Shown piece by piece: positions 34,601-44,200 of a stretch of 64,000 nt of DNA (its first letter is position 1; every line of letters starts with the position of its first letter). The notes beneath the pieces were generated by a model. That model ran no database searches. It was not told where the DNA came from and worked only from the letters and a program-made list of their open reading frames with translations. The DNA comes from Heracleum sosnowskyi (taxonomy: Eukaryota; Streptophyta; Magnoliopsida; Apiales; Apiaceae). The DNA lies in NCBI GenBank assembly GCA_030848705.1, contig CM061243.1, positions 114,414,674-114,478,673 of the forward strand. Reading direction: 5' to 3'. Both the position numbers and the translations under genes were made by a program.

Positions 34601-35350
34601 AAACGCAGAAATCACATCATTTGCAACAATTTCAACCGCAGGAATACAAGCGGTAAATAGCAGTTGACAAAAACGTGCAAAGTAAACAACTCCCCTATTC
34701 TCTGTCATTTTCTCCCCTATATTACTCAAAACCAGTCTAGCAAAATCATAATTAGTATTATAAAGAAGAGAATACCCGATTTGCAGATTATCAATTGGAA
34801 TTGCATCCCAATTGGTACACTTCTTTCCAAAAGCTCGTGTAATGCAATCGAAGAAGAAACTCCACTCCTTCCTCAAGAATGGTCGCTTTAGTTGGCCAAT
34901 CCTTGTTATAGGTCCACTGTATCCAATCTCTGTCATCATTCTTTGAAGATCAACATCACCCACAGAGATTGTATAAGCAGTGAATTCTCCAAATCCCAAG
35001 GCTGCACGAATAGTACCAGGAGTTACCACATACTCCTGTTCTTCAAATTCGAAGACTATAGAAGGAGTTCCAGTCTCGCCTCCATCATCATAAACACCCG
35101 TCTCCCAGAAAGCTTTAATTTGCAATCCAGAAAGATGTGCTGGTTCCACAAGAGCATGCCCAATTGTAGATTGAGCAAGAAAATTCTGAAACAGATGAAA
35201 CGCCTCCGGTGCGTTCTGAGTAGATAAAGGTGCTGCATAGTTATTAGGAACGAATTCTAGACCAACAGAGTGAAACATTGTGGTTGCCATTAGAAACAAT
35301 TTGGAATAGATTAGAGTTTGCTTAGAAAACTGTTCGAAAACTTGATGCAA
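31661..35350 (-). CDS. Inner copia element: intact extra ORF downstream of pol (1229 aa), Sirevirus ORF3 type
   Basis: A single uninterrupted frame. The likely start is MATTMFHSVGLEF at 35290 rather than the first Met at 35350, which would give about 1209 residues. Residues 20-290 form a globular-looking domain (FHLFQNFLAQ, QIKAFWETGVYDDGG, TPGTIRAALGF). Then come a Gln/Pro-rich run (about 285-310), basic patches that could be nuclear-localisation signals (RRKKRANR, KKRKL), a Val/Glu/Ala acidic repeat region (about 400-600), a predicted coiled coil (about 690-790), a basic Ser/Lys-rich stretch and a conserved-looking C-terminal domain (about 1050-1229, SVQMIYQRGLKKDFLLYFMADG). Such ORFs are often labelled env-like, but I see no signal peptide and no transmembrane helix. 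The function is unknown. Confidence 0.8.
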   Translation of the reverse strand: MHQVFEQFSKQTLIYSKLFLMATTMFHSVGLEFVPNNYAAPLSTQNAPEAFHLFQNFLAQSTIGHALVEPAHLSGLQIKAFWETGVYDDGGETGTPSIVFEFEEQEYVVTPGTIRAALGFGEFTAYTISVGDVDLQRMMTEIGYSGPITRIGQLKRPFLRKEWSFFFDCITRAFGKKCTNWDAIPIDNLQIGYSLLYNTNYDFARLVLSNIGEKMTENRGVVYFARFCQLLFTACIPAVEIVANDVISAFKLHKRIFSDLINKDGKKGNAGELLLPAVIQHFLEPQPETQSQQQQPEPQQPEPQSQQVNTDSQAAKRPNTGGRTKHRAFKAVPVAKSLNTDADLPNSVGTLRRKKRANRPVSDANVPSDENEYANAKKRKLVAEYLFGGLVPDSTNVEAPEVVIEYHSANADDNAAVNDDFLEPILEMDIEEEIEAHPTATFEKLGSVGDTEDVAADQPTVVMDESLATHTEILSVTHQVIETGEEVNQATRTVSSEKIFDAATEKVVEATAKTIIQDVDPEAAVEPIVEAIHIAEEHTEEAAQTINEATAENIVEEAAEPIAENVDEDRVVSDSDDHTSVNSDHANSGINIALSDSDDHDSIPFLRDPTAESVKENQHATEAHYREMYFANWSGADCIFPANRVADFVAKSAESITNPELLSHLKATIVQVKSLNNRFDDTHKLVTGLRNDIVAREVTLKNDKALYSNLFANQVEFKQRLSKVEENQTAMNANIDSIAISLELLTSVLIPDDVKKGGRVSKDKCKRTQTLRQRDDATDGGSKEAEKRSKIIQEQGRLRSNSARNLTNSGRANTEAQSTSKAKSLLVSSQPTTDEEIAAQLFLEEHDGEATVEDMEAEMKMLSEEHRKKIASGRYKKKAVKAPRKKELGISIKENSQQSIQYSRRPTDTVSGKGKGKLIEDTVTKKNYSTSDIAQVESVLNQSTSDKAQVDKSMEIVATSDTAQFVQTQLLSTQLQSTFSRSVLPETLSQGTVNILQSRTVLGKESYDRSGLGSQREKRVNNSPVDHTSLAEPDIGVTQEKLDKLKSVQMIYQRGLKKDFLLYFMADGRVYRVGESDIHLKLWEELEYVLYLLKVKNFSTQKAAEVLRSKMMKSKVLSGATIASAYVPKYRDCHGNLVEIKRNSARFRTTLGIKVLEFNLESDKSYFIRLGNEMRRNNIYSLRAAIYQTGESDPELKELKEIMVDELEKAERRLLIDYLRTVPEVEEIK

Positions 35351-36589
35351 AAAAGGTGTTTGGGTAAATGTGTGTGTAACAAGTTCTGTGAATGAATAAG
35401 TGTGTAAAGAATGTAACCGTTTGTGTGTATAGAGATTTAAATATCAAATACAATGAATTAAAACTCAAGAGTTTTAATCATTAAGACACACAACTGGCTC
35501 TCTTGTAAAATGTGTGAGTGGGACAAGTGTCACACATGCATTAACTGACAACACTTATCACGGTAGTTTCCAACACGCATGCGCAGTAAAAATAGGCAAT
35601 AATTACTGCTATTTACACGCTTCTCTATTTTCAAAACACATACAAACCGTTTTCAATCATACTCTCTATTTTCAAAAATAATGTTCCTCAAAAATTATGA
35701 AATGCCTGAAACACACTTATTTATTTTAATCATTAAAGATTAAAAATAAATTACCTCGGTGTAGAGTACACAGTTCATCAGTGTTTATCAATTCTCCACC
35801 TTCATTAATAATCTCTTTTCTCTAAGTGCACAGTTGTGAGAAATTGTGTGTGAATAGCAGAGTTTACTGAATATAAATATTTAGAGCATCTCAAAGTGCA
35901 TAAAATCCACAAATTAAATCAGTAAGAACTGGTTGCCCAAACTCTCATGTATAAAACAAAATCTGATATCATCTAAACTCTGTACCTATAAATTTATTAT
36001 TTTCACCCCTTTATTATTATTATTATTATTATTTTTCCAGTAATCAGTGGTTGTCACTAGTCACCAAAAATCAAAAATTTTAGCCCTTATTTCATACAAT
36101 AAGTTCCTGGGTCTTCCTAGGCACAACATGATCTCAAAGGAATTTGTGCATATTTTTGCATCTTTTGATTTGAGGGTGAAATATTAGCAACTAATTATCA
36201 GAGTTTAGACTTCCATCAGTTAACACAATTAATTTATGAGAGAAAGTGCAAACAGCTAATACAAACTCAGTGTATAGGATCAATAAACTAAGAGATGCTA
36301 TAAATATAGAGACAGTATCATGCTGTGTAAAATTTCTGCACACATTTGAGATCAGATTTTATATAACTCAGAAAGATTCATGATTACTTACTGAGAATCA
36401 TGCTTCATACAATTTTTTTCATCGGCCCATATGATTCAGACATTATCACAATCAGAGTGTAGCATCAGAGTTTATCATCAGAGTATGCTTCCAAAGTTTA
36501 TCAACATGATTTGAATGACAGTTAACATATGCAGAAAAACATGAGCATAATATCATAGAAGAGTGAATTTTGAGTCTAACCAGTATCTC
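35351..36589. other. Inner element: 1.24-kb non-coding spacer between pol and the extra ORF
   Basis: No ORF of note. It contains a (TTA)n microsatellite at 36011-36033 and scattered TCAGAGTTT motifs (for example near 36472). In Sirevirus SIRE1 the extra ORF follows pol directly in frame; here the gap rules out simple read-through and implies a separate mRNA, splicing or internal initiation. Confidence 0.7.
36011..36033. repeat. (TTA)n microsatellite in the inner element
   Basis: About seven TTA units in the pol/extra-ORF spacer. Confidence 0.85.
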
Positions 36590-39500
36590 TTAGTCAGAAC
36601 CAGAGACCATTCCTAGTTCATTTACCAGTCTTGTAAATGTAGCTTCACTCAAAGGCTTGGTGAAGATATCTGCAAGCTGTTGTTCTATAGACACAAAATG
36701 AAGCTCAATATCTCCTTCCTCCACATGTTCCCTGATAAAGTGATACCTTATGCTGATGTGCTTGGTCATGGAATGCTGTACTGGGTTACCTGTCATAGCA
36801 ATAGCACTTTGATTATCACAGAAAATAGGTATTTTAGAGTACCTTAACCCATGATCCAGTAATTGATTCTTCATCAATAGAATCTGTGCACAACAGCTAC
36901 CAGCAGCAATATACTCTACTTCTGCTGTGGATGTGGAAATTGATTTCTGTTTCTTGCTGTACCAAGAAACTAATCTGTCACCTAGAAATTGACAGCTTCC
37001 ACTTGTGCTCCTTCTGTCAATCTTACAGCCTGCAAAGTCTGCATCAGAGTAACCAATTAATTTAAACTCTGATTCTCTAGGATACCACAAACCTAAGGTT
37101 ATGGTTCCTTTGAGATATTTGAAAATCCTTTTCACGGCTGTTAGATGAGGCTCTCTGGGATCTGCTTGAAATCTTGCACAAAGACATGTTGCATACATAA
37201 TGTCAGGTCTACTTGCAGTCAAATAAAGAAGAGACCCTATCATGCCTCTGTAGTTTGTCATATCTACTGAAGTTCCTGTGTCTTTGTCTAGCTTTGTTGC
37301 AGTTGCCATAGGAGTTGTGGCAGATGAACTATCAAGCATACCAAATTTCTTGAGAAAATTTCTGGTATTTTTTGCTTGATTGATAAAAATCCCATCATCT
37401 GTTTGCTTTACCTGCAAGCCTAGAAAATAACTAAGCTCTCCCATCATGCTCATTTGGTACCTGGACTGCATAAGCTTGGCAAATTTCTTACAGAGTTTGT
37501 CATTAGTAGACCCAAAAATTATGTCATCCACATAAATTTGAACTAAAATCAAATCATTACCAGTATTGAAATAGAACAAGGTTTTATCAATTATACCTCT
37601 AGTGAACCCACTTTCTAAAAGAAATTGAGCCAGAGTTTCATACCATGCTCTAGGTGCCTGCTTTAGTCCATAAAGTGCTTTGTCAAGCCTGTAGACATAA
37701 TCTGGATACTTGGGATCAACAAACCCTGGTGGTTGTTCAACAAACACTTCTTCTTCAAGTTTCCCATTGAGAAAAGCACTTTTCACATCCATCTGAAAGA
37801 CTTTGAACTTTTTGTGAGCAGCATATGCTAGAAAAATTCTTATGGCTTCCAATCTTGCAACTGGAGCAAAGGTTTCATCATAGTCAATTACTTCTTGCTG
37901 TGAATATCCTTTTGCCACAAGTCTAGCCTTATTCCTTGTAATTATTCCCTCACTGTCAGTCTTGTTTCTGAAAACCCATTTTGTACCAACGATAGATCTG
38001 TTTTTGGGTCTTGGTACAAGAGTCCATACTTCATTTCTTTCAAATTCATTTAACTCTTCCTGCATAGCTGTTATCCAGTTAGCATCTTGAAGAGCTTCTT
38101 CCACTTTCTTAGGCTCAGTTTGGGATAGAAATGCATGAAACAGACATTCATTTGTTGTAGCACTTCTTGTTTTCACACTTGCATCTGGATCTCCAATTAT
38201 CAGATCAGGTGTATGAGCTTGTGTCCACCTTCTTGCTGTTGGAAAGTGGCTTCTTTCATCATTATTAGATCCTCCCCCTTGATCCATGCTCTCCTGATTT
38301 TCTTCTTGACCATCTGCATTATCTGAGGCTCCCCCTGAATTGGACTGCTCAGAATTTGAACTTTCAGAGTTTGATCCAGAGTGTGTGTTAGATTCTTCAG
38401 TTGACTCATTTTCAGAATTTGAGTCATCATTTTGAGATGTGGCTGAAGTATCTTCATGCTCCCCCTCAACTGGTTCTCTATTTTGTTCTGTCAAAGAAAC
38501 TTCCTCAGTATTTACCAGTAGAGGTTCAGAGTATGCTTCGTCAGAGTTTGTTGGATTTGCTTCATCAGAATTTACATGATCAGAGTTTAGATCTTCATTT
38601 TCAAAGCGAAGTTGATCATGATATTCTTCATCTTCTATTCCAGTTATTTTCTTGTCATCAAATGACACATGTATGGATTCTATGATCACTTTAGTTCTCA
38701 GATTGTAGACTCTGAATGCTTTAGTTGACAGTGGGTATCCAACAAAAATTCCTTCATCAGCTTTTAAGTCAAACTTGGTCAACTGTTCAGGATGAGTTTT
38801 CAACACAAAGCATTTGCACCCGAAAATATGAAAATATTTCAGGTTTGGTTTCTTTTTCTTCACCATCTCATATGGTGTTTTCCCATGCCTATTGATCAGT
38901 GTTGCATTTTGAGTAAAACAAGCAGTTTGAACAGCTTCTACCTAGAAATAAGTTGGCAATTTTGCTTCATCAAGCATTGTTCTGGCAGCTTCTATTAAGG
39001 TTCTGTTCTTTCTTTCAACTACACCATTCTGCTGTGGAGTTCCTGGTGCAGAAAATTCTTGTTTCACTCCCCTTTCTTTGCAAAATTCTTCCACTGTTGC
39101 ATTTCTGAATTCAGTACCATTATCACTCCTGATAATTCTTACTTTAAACTGTGATCCTTTGTCCAGCAGCTTTACATGATCCATCAGAGTTAAGGCAGTT
39201 TCATCCTTCTTTGCTAGAAAGTACACCCAAGTGTACCTAGTATATTCATCAACTATGACTAGAGCATATTTCTTTCTGCCTAGAGACATTATATTTACTG
39301 GACCAAATAGATCAACATGAAGAAGATGATAAGGATCCATAACTGAAGATTCAGATTTACTCTTGAAAGATGACTTCCTTTGCTTGGCCTTTTGACAAGA
39401 ATCACACAGACCATCTAAGCTGAGTATTGACTTTGGAAGTCCCGTTACAAGATCTTTTCGAATTAGCTCATTGATGTTGTTCAAGTTTAGGTGAGAGAGC

Positions 39501-39931
39501 TTCTTATGCCATTTCCAACTCTCTTCATTTGACATTTTTGCAGACAAACACACAGCTTTTCCTTCAGAGTTTGTTACCAAACTTGCTTCATAGATATTAT
39601 TCCGTCTGTGTCCAACTAGAACAACTTTCCATGTAGATTTGCTGATAACCTCACAGTATTCAGGTTGAAAATCTACATGGTAACCTCTGTCACAGATTTG
39701 ACTCACAGATAGCAAGTCATGCTTGAGTCCTGGGACTAGAGCTACATTTGTGATGATGACACTTCCAAGATTTATATTGCCATATCCCATAGTACGTCCT
39801 ATGTTGCCATCTCCATAGGAAACTTTTGGGCCAGCTTTCTCCTCATAATCTGATAGCAGGGCTTTATTTCCAGTCATGTGTCCTGAACATCCACTGTCCA
39901 AGACTAGGGTGCTTTCCCTTATGCCCTGCAA
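36590..39931 (-). pseudogene. Inner copia element: protease-integrase-RT-RNase H (pol), one nonsense codon
   Basis: The pol polyprotein does maturation, integration and reverse transcription. The protease is VLDSGCSGHMTGN (about 39900). The integrase has zinc-binding H..H and CDSCQKAK, then the D,D-35-E core LLHVDLFGP, IIRSDNGTEF and PQQNGVVERKN. A TAG at 38942-38944 follows TYF, where the family has FW, so it probably replaces a TGG codon. The same frame then runs open to 36590. The RT has KWVFRNKTDSEG, FQMDVKSAFLNG, ALYGLKQAPRAWYETL and catalytic YVDDIIFGSTND. The RNase H has GYSDADFAGCKIDRRSTSG and ADIFTKPLSEATF. A long Ser/Asn/Glu-rich linker with repeated NSD units joins integrase and RT. 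The start follows an acceptor-like TTGCAG. Confidence 0.93.
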
Positions 39932-39941
39932 TCACAAACAA

Positions 39942-42214
39942 TTACAAAGAGTTAGATTTAAGGATCCAGACTTGCTTGGATCCTTTGGCTTTCTTAATAT
40001 AGTTAGCTTTTGCAGCGGTATTCTTATCAACAGAGTTTAAGCTAACCGTATCAGAGTTTACAATATCAGAGTTTACACTTGCAGAATCAACTTTAACCCA
40101 TTTCAAATTGGGCTTCAACTCATAATAGTTGTGATAAATAGCATGATAATTCTTGCAAGTATAAATAGAATGCCAAGTACTTCCACAATGAGTACATAAA
40201 GTCTGTGGTCTAACCCTAACATATTCATTCTTAACCCCAAACTTGGAGGGTAAAGAATTAATATCTTTGTTCTTCCTGCAAAAACTTGCAAGATGATTAG
40301 TACTGCCACAATTATGACATGTTTTTCTAGGAGTATCAGTAATAGGCAAATGATTATTACTTCTGTTAATGCCTACTTTTCCATTTCTGTTCTTCCTGGA
40401 CACTTTCTGTTTTTCAACAGACTTTACCTCTTTGAGCTTATACTTGAATTGTTTCTATGTCATTAAACCAACATTCACCTGTTTAACACAAGTTTTTACT
40501 GGTTCAATCTTAACAGCTCCTTTTTCAAGTACATAATTTTGCTTACTGGATTCAGGAACAAATTTCATAGGTTTAAGTTGTGTTCTAACTTTAATCTTAT
40601 CTTTAAACCTAAGTTCATCTTCCTCACAGTAACCTAACCCAACTGTATCTGTTTAAAAAACTTGATGTGTGTCTTTTCCAAAATTTGTCCAGGTTTTAAT
40701 TACCTTCCTTTCTTTTTCCAAATCAGATTCTAGTTCCCTAAATTTCTTAAGCAACTCTTGTTCAACATAAACAACATCATCTCTTTCCTTTTGAACTTGT
40801 TGCATGTTAACAAGCTCTTCTTCAAGAAATTTGTTTCTCTCTTTAAGCTTAAGATTCTCAGATTTAATTCTCTCATTTTCTAAAGTCTGATCTCTATAAC
40901 TAACATGTATGTTTTAAGATAAATTCTTAATTCAGATATGTTATCAGTATCATAAGCATAAGTTGTTAGAGGTACCTTATTTTCAGATGAGTCAGATTCA
41001 TCTTTGACAGTTGCCATGAGAGCATAGTTTACATCCTCATCTGAATCTGAAGTGTCTGCCCAGTCTCTTCCTTTAGTGATGAGTGCTTTTTCAGATTTTC
41101 CTTTCTTGCACTCTGGAGCATAGTGACCCATCTCTTTACACTTGTAGCACTGGATCTCAGACTTGTCTTTCTTTCCAGATTTGATATCCCTTCCTTCAGA
41201 TTTTCTAAAATTCTTTCTGTCAGAGTTTGAATCTTTCCTAGAGAATCTTCTTCCTTTCTTGAAGTTCTTGAAACCCATTTTCTTGAAAGTCTTCACCATC
41301 AAAGCAGCCATTTGCATCATTTGTTCTTCATCATCCTCAGATTCAGAAGAAGCATCAGTGTTTGAGTCATCAGCAGAGTTTGATGACTCAATTTCAGAGT
41401 TTATGACCAAAGCTTTTCCCTTAGCTTTCTTCTTTGATGTTTCTTTCTTCATGAGTTTTTCTTCAACTTTGAGAGCAACAGATTTTGTCTTCTTTCCAGA
41501 TCTTTTGTTTCTTTGTTCTATCTCAAGTTCATGAGTTTTAAGCAACCCATAGATTTCATCAAGATCTGTTTCTGCAAGATCATAATTATCTCTTATTGTT
41601 GTTGCTTTTAAATCCCATCTTTCTGGTAGAGATAGAAGAAACTTGAGATTTGACTCTTCAAGATCATATTCTTTATCAACCATAGACAAATCATTCAACA
41701 GTTTACAGAATCTGTCATATGTATCTGTCAAGGTTTCATCAGATCTCGAGTCAAAGTGTTCATACTCCTGTGTTAGAATAGTCTTCCTGTTCTTCTTTAT
41801 AGCACTTGTTCTTTGACACCTAACTTCTAAAGCATCCCAAATTTCTTTGGCAGTCTTGCAGCCAATAACTCTGTTAGACATGACATTATCTAAGGCACTA
41901 TAGAGAAGATGTCTAACTTTTGCATCCTTTGCAATTGATGAGATGTCCTCAGGAGTCATATCTTTCTTTTCCTTTGGAACAGTCTTTTGTTCTTGACTAG
42001 CAACAACAGGAGACAGTTTAGTTGGCATATGAGGACCATCATTGATTCTATCAAGGTATTCTGGATCCGTGGCTTCTAAAAACATGGTCATCTTTACCTT
42101 ACATAGTGGATATTCCACTGGTCTGAGAATTAGAACCCTGATTGTCTCATATCGACTTACCGAAGTTGGTTGAACCTTTTGAGCAATAGAACTTGCCTGG
42201 GTGTTTTCAGCCAT
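39942..42214 (-). pseudogene. Inner copia element: gag region with frameshift and stops
   Basis: gag begins at the ATG of 42212-42214 (MAENTQASS). The capsid-like middle holds KEIWDALEVRCQRT and ETLTDTYDRFCKLLNDL. A Lys-rich stretch precedes the first CCHC knuckle (CYKCKEMGHYAPEC, about 41110-41150). The frame breaks near 40905 by a small indel, after which another frame continues as a Glu/Lys-rich coiled coil (VSYRDQTLENERIKSEN). This is interrupted by TAA near 40654 and TAG near 40457. A second knuckle-like CHNCGSTNHLASFC follows at about 40275-40315, and CTHCGSTWHSIYTC at about 40150-40195. The region ends WILKSNSL-TAA at 39942. The breaks sit in the linker region; capsid and knuckles stay readable. 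Confidence 0.85.
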
Positions 42215-42257
42215 GATTATACTTGTGTTTAGATCAAAAACTGTATATATTTAACAG

Positions 42258-42274
42258 CCTTGGCTCTGATACCA
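42258..42274 (-). promoter_or_regulatory. Primer-binding site (initiator tRNA-Met) of the inner element
   Basis: TGGTATCAGAGCCAAGG on the minus strand, two bases inside the 5' LTR, complementary to the 3' end of plant initiator tRNA-Met. It primes minus-strand DNA synthesis. Confidence 0.9.
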
Positions 42275-42276
42275 AT

Positions 42277-42793
42277 TGTTAGGCCGAATACACAATATAT
42301 AATCAAATATACGTATGAGAATAACAATAAGAACACAGTTTATAGATAATAAACTGAATGGAATTAAAAACTTCTCTCTCAGTGATGTAAAATATCACAG
42401 AGAGCTGCTAGGTTACAAGAATGATAATTCACGTATTTTTCATCCCTTTTAGGGTTAACCTATCTGTGTTTTTATAGTACACAACTACATACAATCTTCT
42501 AATTGATATTCCTATAAATTAGCTATACAATCAATATCAAATTAGAATTGCTTCTGTCTTCTGTTCCGTTTCCTTAGCCATCTCGATATCTCTTTGCTTC
42601 TTTCCATCTTCAAAGAATATCGTTTCTAGAATGTTCATTGAATTGCACCGACTACTAAGCAAACTCTGACCATCAGACTTTAACAAACTCTGACTGGTCC
42701 TCCAGCTAAACTCTGACTAGTCCTCCAGCTAAACTCTGATAGTTTCCTGGTACTTAAACACTGATAAACAAACATCAACAATTATATCTAACA
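42277..42793 (-). repeat. 5' LTR of the inner copia element
   Basis: 517 bp, followed in sense by ATTGGTATCAGAGCCAAGG. Flanked on the outer side by the target duplication attaa. Confidence 0.96.
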
Positions 42794-42798
42794 ATTAA

Positions 42799-43105
42799 TA
42801 TTTAACTAATATGCATTATAAGCAGTAATTAACCAAATAAAATAGAAACACATAACAGATAATCAAATATCACATGTTGAATCAAAACACAAACAATTCT
42901 AACTGCATAAACCAGCAGTACCACAAACTTCATTTAGTCTTAAATCAACGATAAAGAAACTAAGTTCAGATTACGCATCATAAGTTTAGAACCATAAACA
43001 ACCATAAACCACAAAACCATAAACCAAGTACTAAGAACAACCAAACAAACACAAATCCCCAACTTCCTAAAATTATTCTCACCTTAATCATAAAAAGAAG
43101 AAAAA
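42799..43105. other. Outer element: untranslated segment next to the inner insertion
   Basis: AT-rich internal DNA of the outer element, downstream (in sense) of the extra ORF. It is continuous with 30912-30993 once the inner element and one ATTAA copy are removed. No coding text. Confidence 0.7.
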
Positions 43106-43786
43106 CTAGGTATCGTGATTATCATCATCCTCATCAAATCCATCCTGAGCACCAACAACATCTACAGCAGAATCCTTGACAATGTTAGCATCAGTAAACA
43201 TATTAGCACCAGCTGGATGAGTATCACAAACAGGGATATCAGATTCAGCCATCTCCACAATAGTAGCAAATGCACGAAGTCGAGAAGCAGCACGAAGCTT
43301 TCCCTCAGATTTTGGACCAAAAATCAAATCACACACATAGCACATCTCATCAGTCATATCATCAAGACGAGCATGAACAACCTTGAATGAATCACGAACC
43401 TCATCCATAAACACAGCTAACTCAACTTCTTGAATAGACATTTTATCAGATTCAATAATAACTGGCGGTGGAGGAGGTGGAGTAGGAACTGACAACTGAA
43501 CCAAAGTGCCATCAGATTCAACCTTAAGATGAGACTGTTTAAGACTAGTACAATCCAAAAAATCCTTAACCACTTCTTTGTCAGCATCACGCAAATCAAC
43601 CCCATACCAAGTAAATATTCGAGTAAGCAACAGTCCATATGATTTCTGAATACCGGAAAGTTCATCACCACAGTCAATGCGAACCGGAGTCCTGTCACCG
43701 TCCTCATAAAATAACCTCTTATTCTGTCCCTTGTGCATCTTGGAATCGACCGGAGTAAAATCCTTCTTGGAACGTGTTGACCGCAT
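43106..43786 (-). CDS. Outer copia element: extra ORF downstream of pol (226 aa), retroelement origin
   Basis: An open frame of 226 codons starts 414 bases after the end of pol, in sense. An N-terminal basic patch (RSTRSKKDF) is followed by a segment, KSYGLLLTRIFTWYGVDL, that resembles the conserved core (YGxLLTRIFxxFGVDL) of the plant retrotransposon-derived 'putative plant transposon protein' ORFs found 3' of pol in Sireviruses. After it come a poly-Pro run, a possible helical region (DEVRDSFKVVHARLDDM) and an acidic tail. Two neighbouring acidic Asp clusters end the protein. It is probably the C-terminal remnant of a longer extra ORF. It has no transmembrane segment. Its openness, while pol is riddled with stops, may be chance at this short length. 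Confidence 0.6.
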   Translation of the reverse strand: MRSTRSKKDFTPVDSKMHKGQNKRLFYEDGDRTPVRIDCGDELSGIQKSYGLLLTRIFTWYGVDLRDADKEVVKDFLDCTSLKQSHLKVESDGTLVQLSVPTPPPPPPVIIESDKMSIQEVELAVFMDEVRDSFKVVHARLDDMTDEMCYVCDLIFGPKSEGKLRAASRLRAFATIVEMAESDIPVCDTHPAGANMFTDANIVKDSAVDVVGAQDGFDEDDDNHDT

Positions 43787-44200
43787 AGTGAAGTGAGAGA
43801 GAAAACGACGAGACGGAAGGAGGTAAAAAACCCTAAATTAAAAGAGAGAGAATATAGGGCGAAGGAAGTGAGGAGTCAGGAGTGCCATTTCGGTTTTATG
43901 CCTCTTTTTAGAATATAAGGGGAAGTATGAAATTAAGGATAATTAAAAACAACTACCCACCCCCAATAATTCAGGAAAATGATAAGGTAAAAAAAACGAG
44001 TGACACTTATCACATCTAACAGATAAAATTTGCAATAAAAAATAATCCAAGAAAAATATTTGGCCTAATTGCAAATAAAATAATAAGTATAGACAAGAAT
44101 TACACAAAAAAATGAACAACAATTACGGCAGAAAGAATGGATTAGTAAGCATGATATCTAATAAAACAGATTAAAAAAATGTCGAAATTACCAGGAAAAT
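43787..44200. other. Outer element: spacer between pol and the extra ORF
   Basis: Purine-rich on the plus strand near the extra-ORF start, otherwise AT-rich. There is no coding text apart from the leader of the extra ORF. Confidence 0.6.

Larger units (their letters stand above)
30994..42793 (-). mobile_element. Inner Sirevirus-like Ty1/copia element nested in the outer one
   Basis: LTRs of 517 bp (30994-31510 and 42277-42793) with TGTTAG...CTAACA ends are flanked by the 5-bp duplication attaa (30989-30993 and 42794-42798). In sense (minus) the order is: 5' LTR (right), perfect initiator-Met primer-binding site, gag, protease-integrase-RT-RNase H, a spacer of about 1.24 kb, a 1229-codon ORF, a purine tract (TTGGGGGAGAT, 31511-31520) and the 3' LTR (left). 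The total is 11.8 kb. The two LTRs differ at six positions by eye count, all transitions (about 1.2%), so insertion is more recent than that of the outer element. gag-pol has a few breaks; the extra ORF has none. Confidence 0.96.

Noticed and set aside
31661..35350. Calling the extra ORF an envelope gene
   Set aside because: No signal peptide, membrane anchor or fusion-like hydrophobic segment is visible; position alone is not sufficient.
36590..36620. Stop-codon read-through from pol into the extra ORF, as described for SIRE1
   Set aside because: The pol stop is TAA followed by GAG, without the known leaky context, and 1.24 kb with many stops separates it from the extra ORF.
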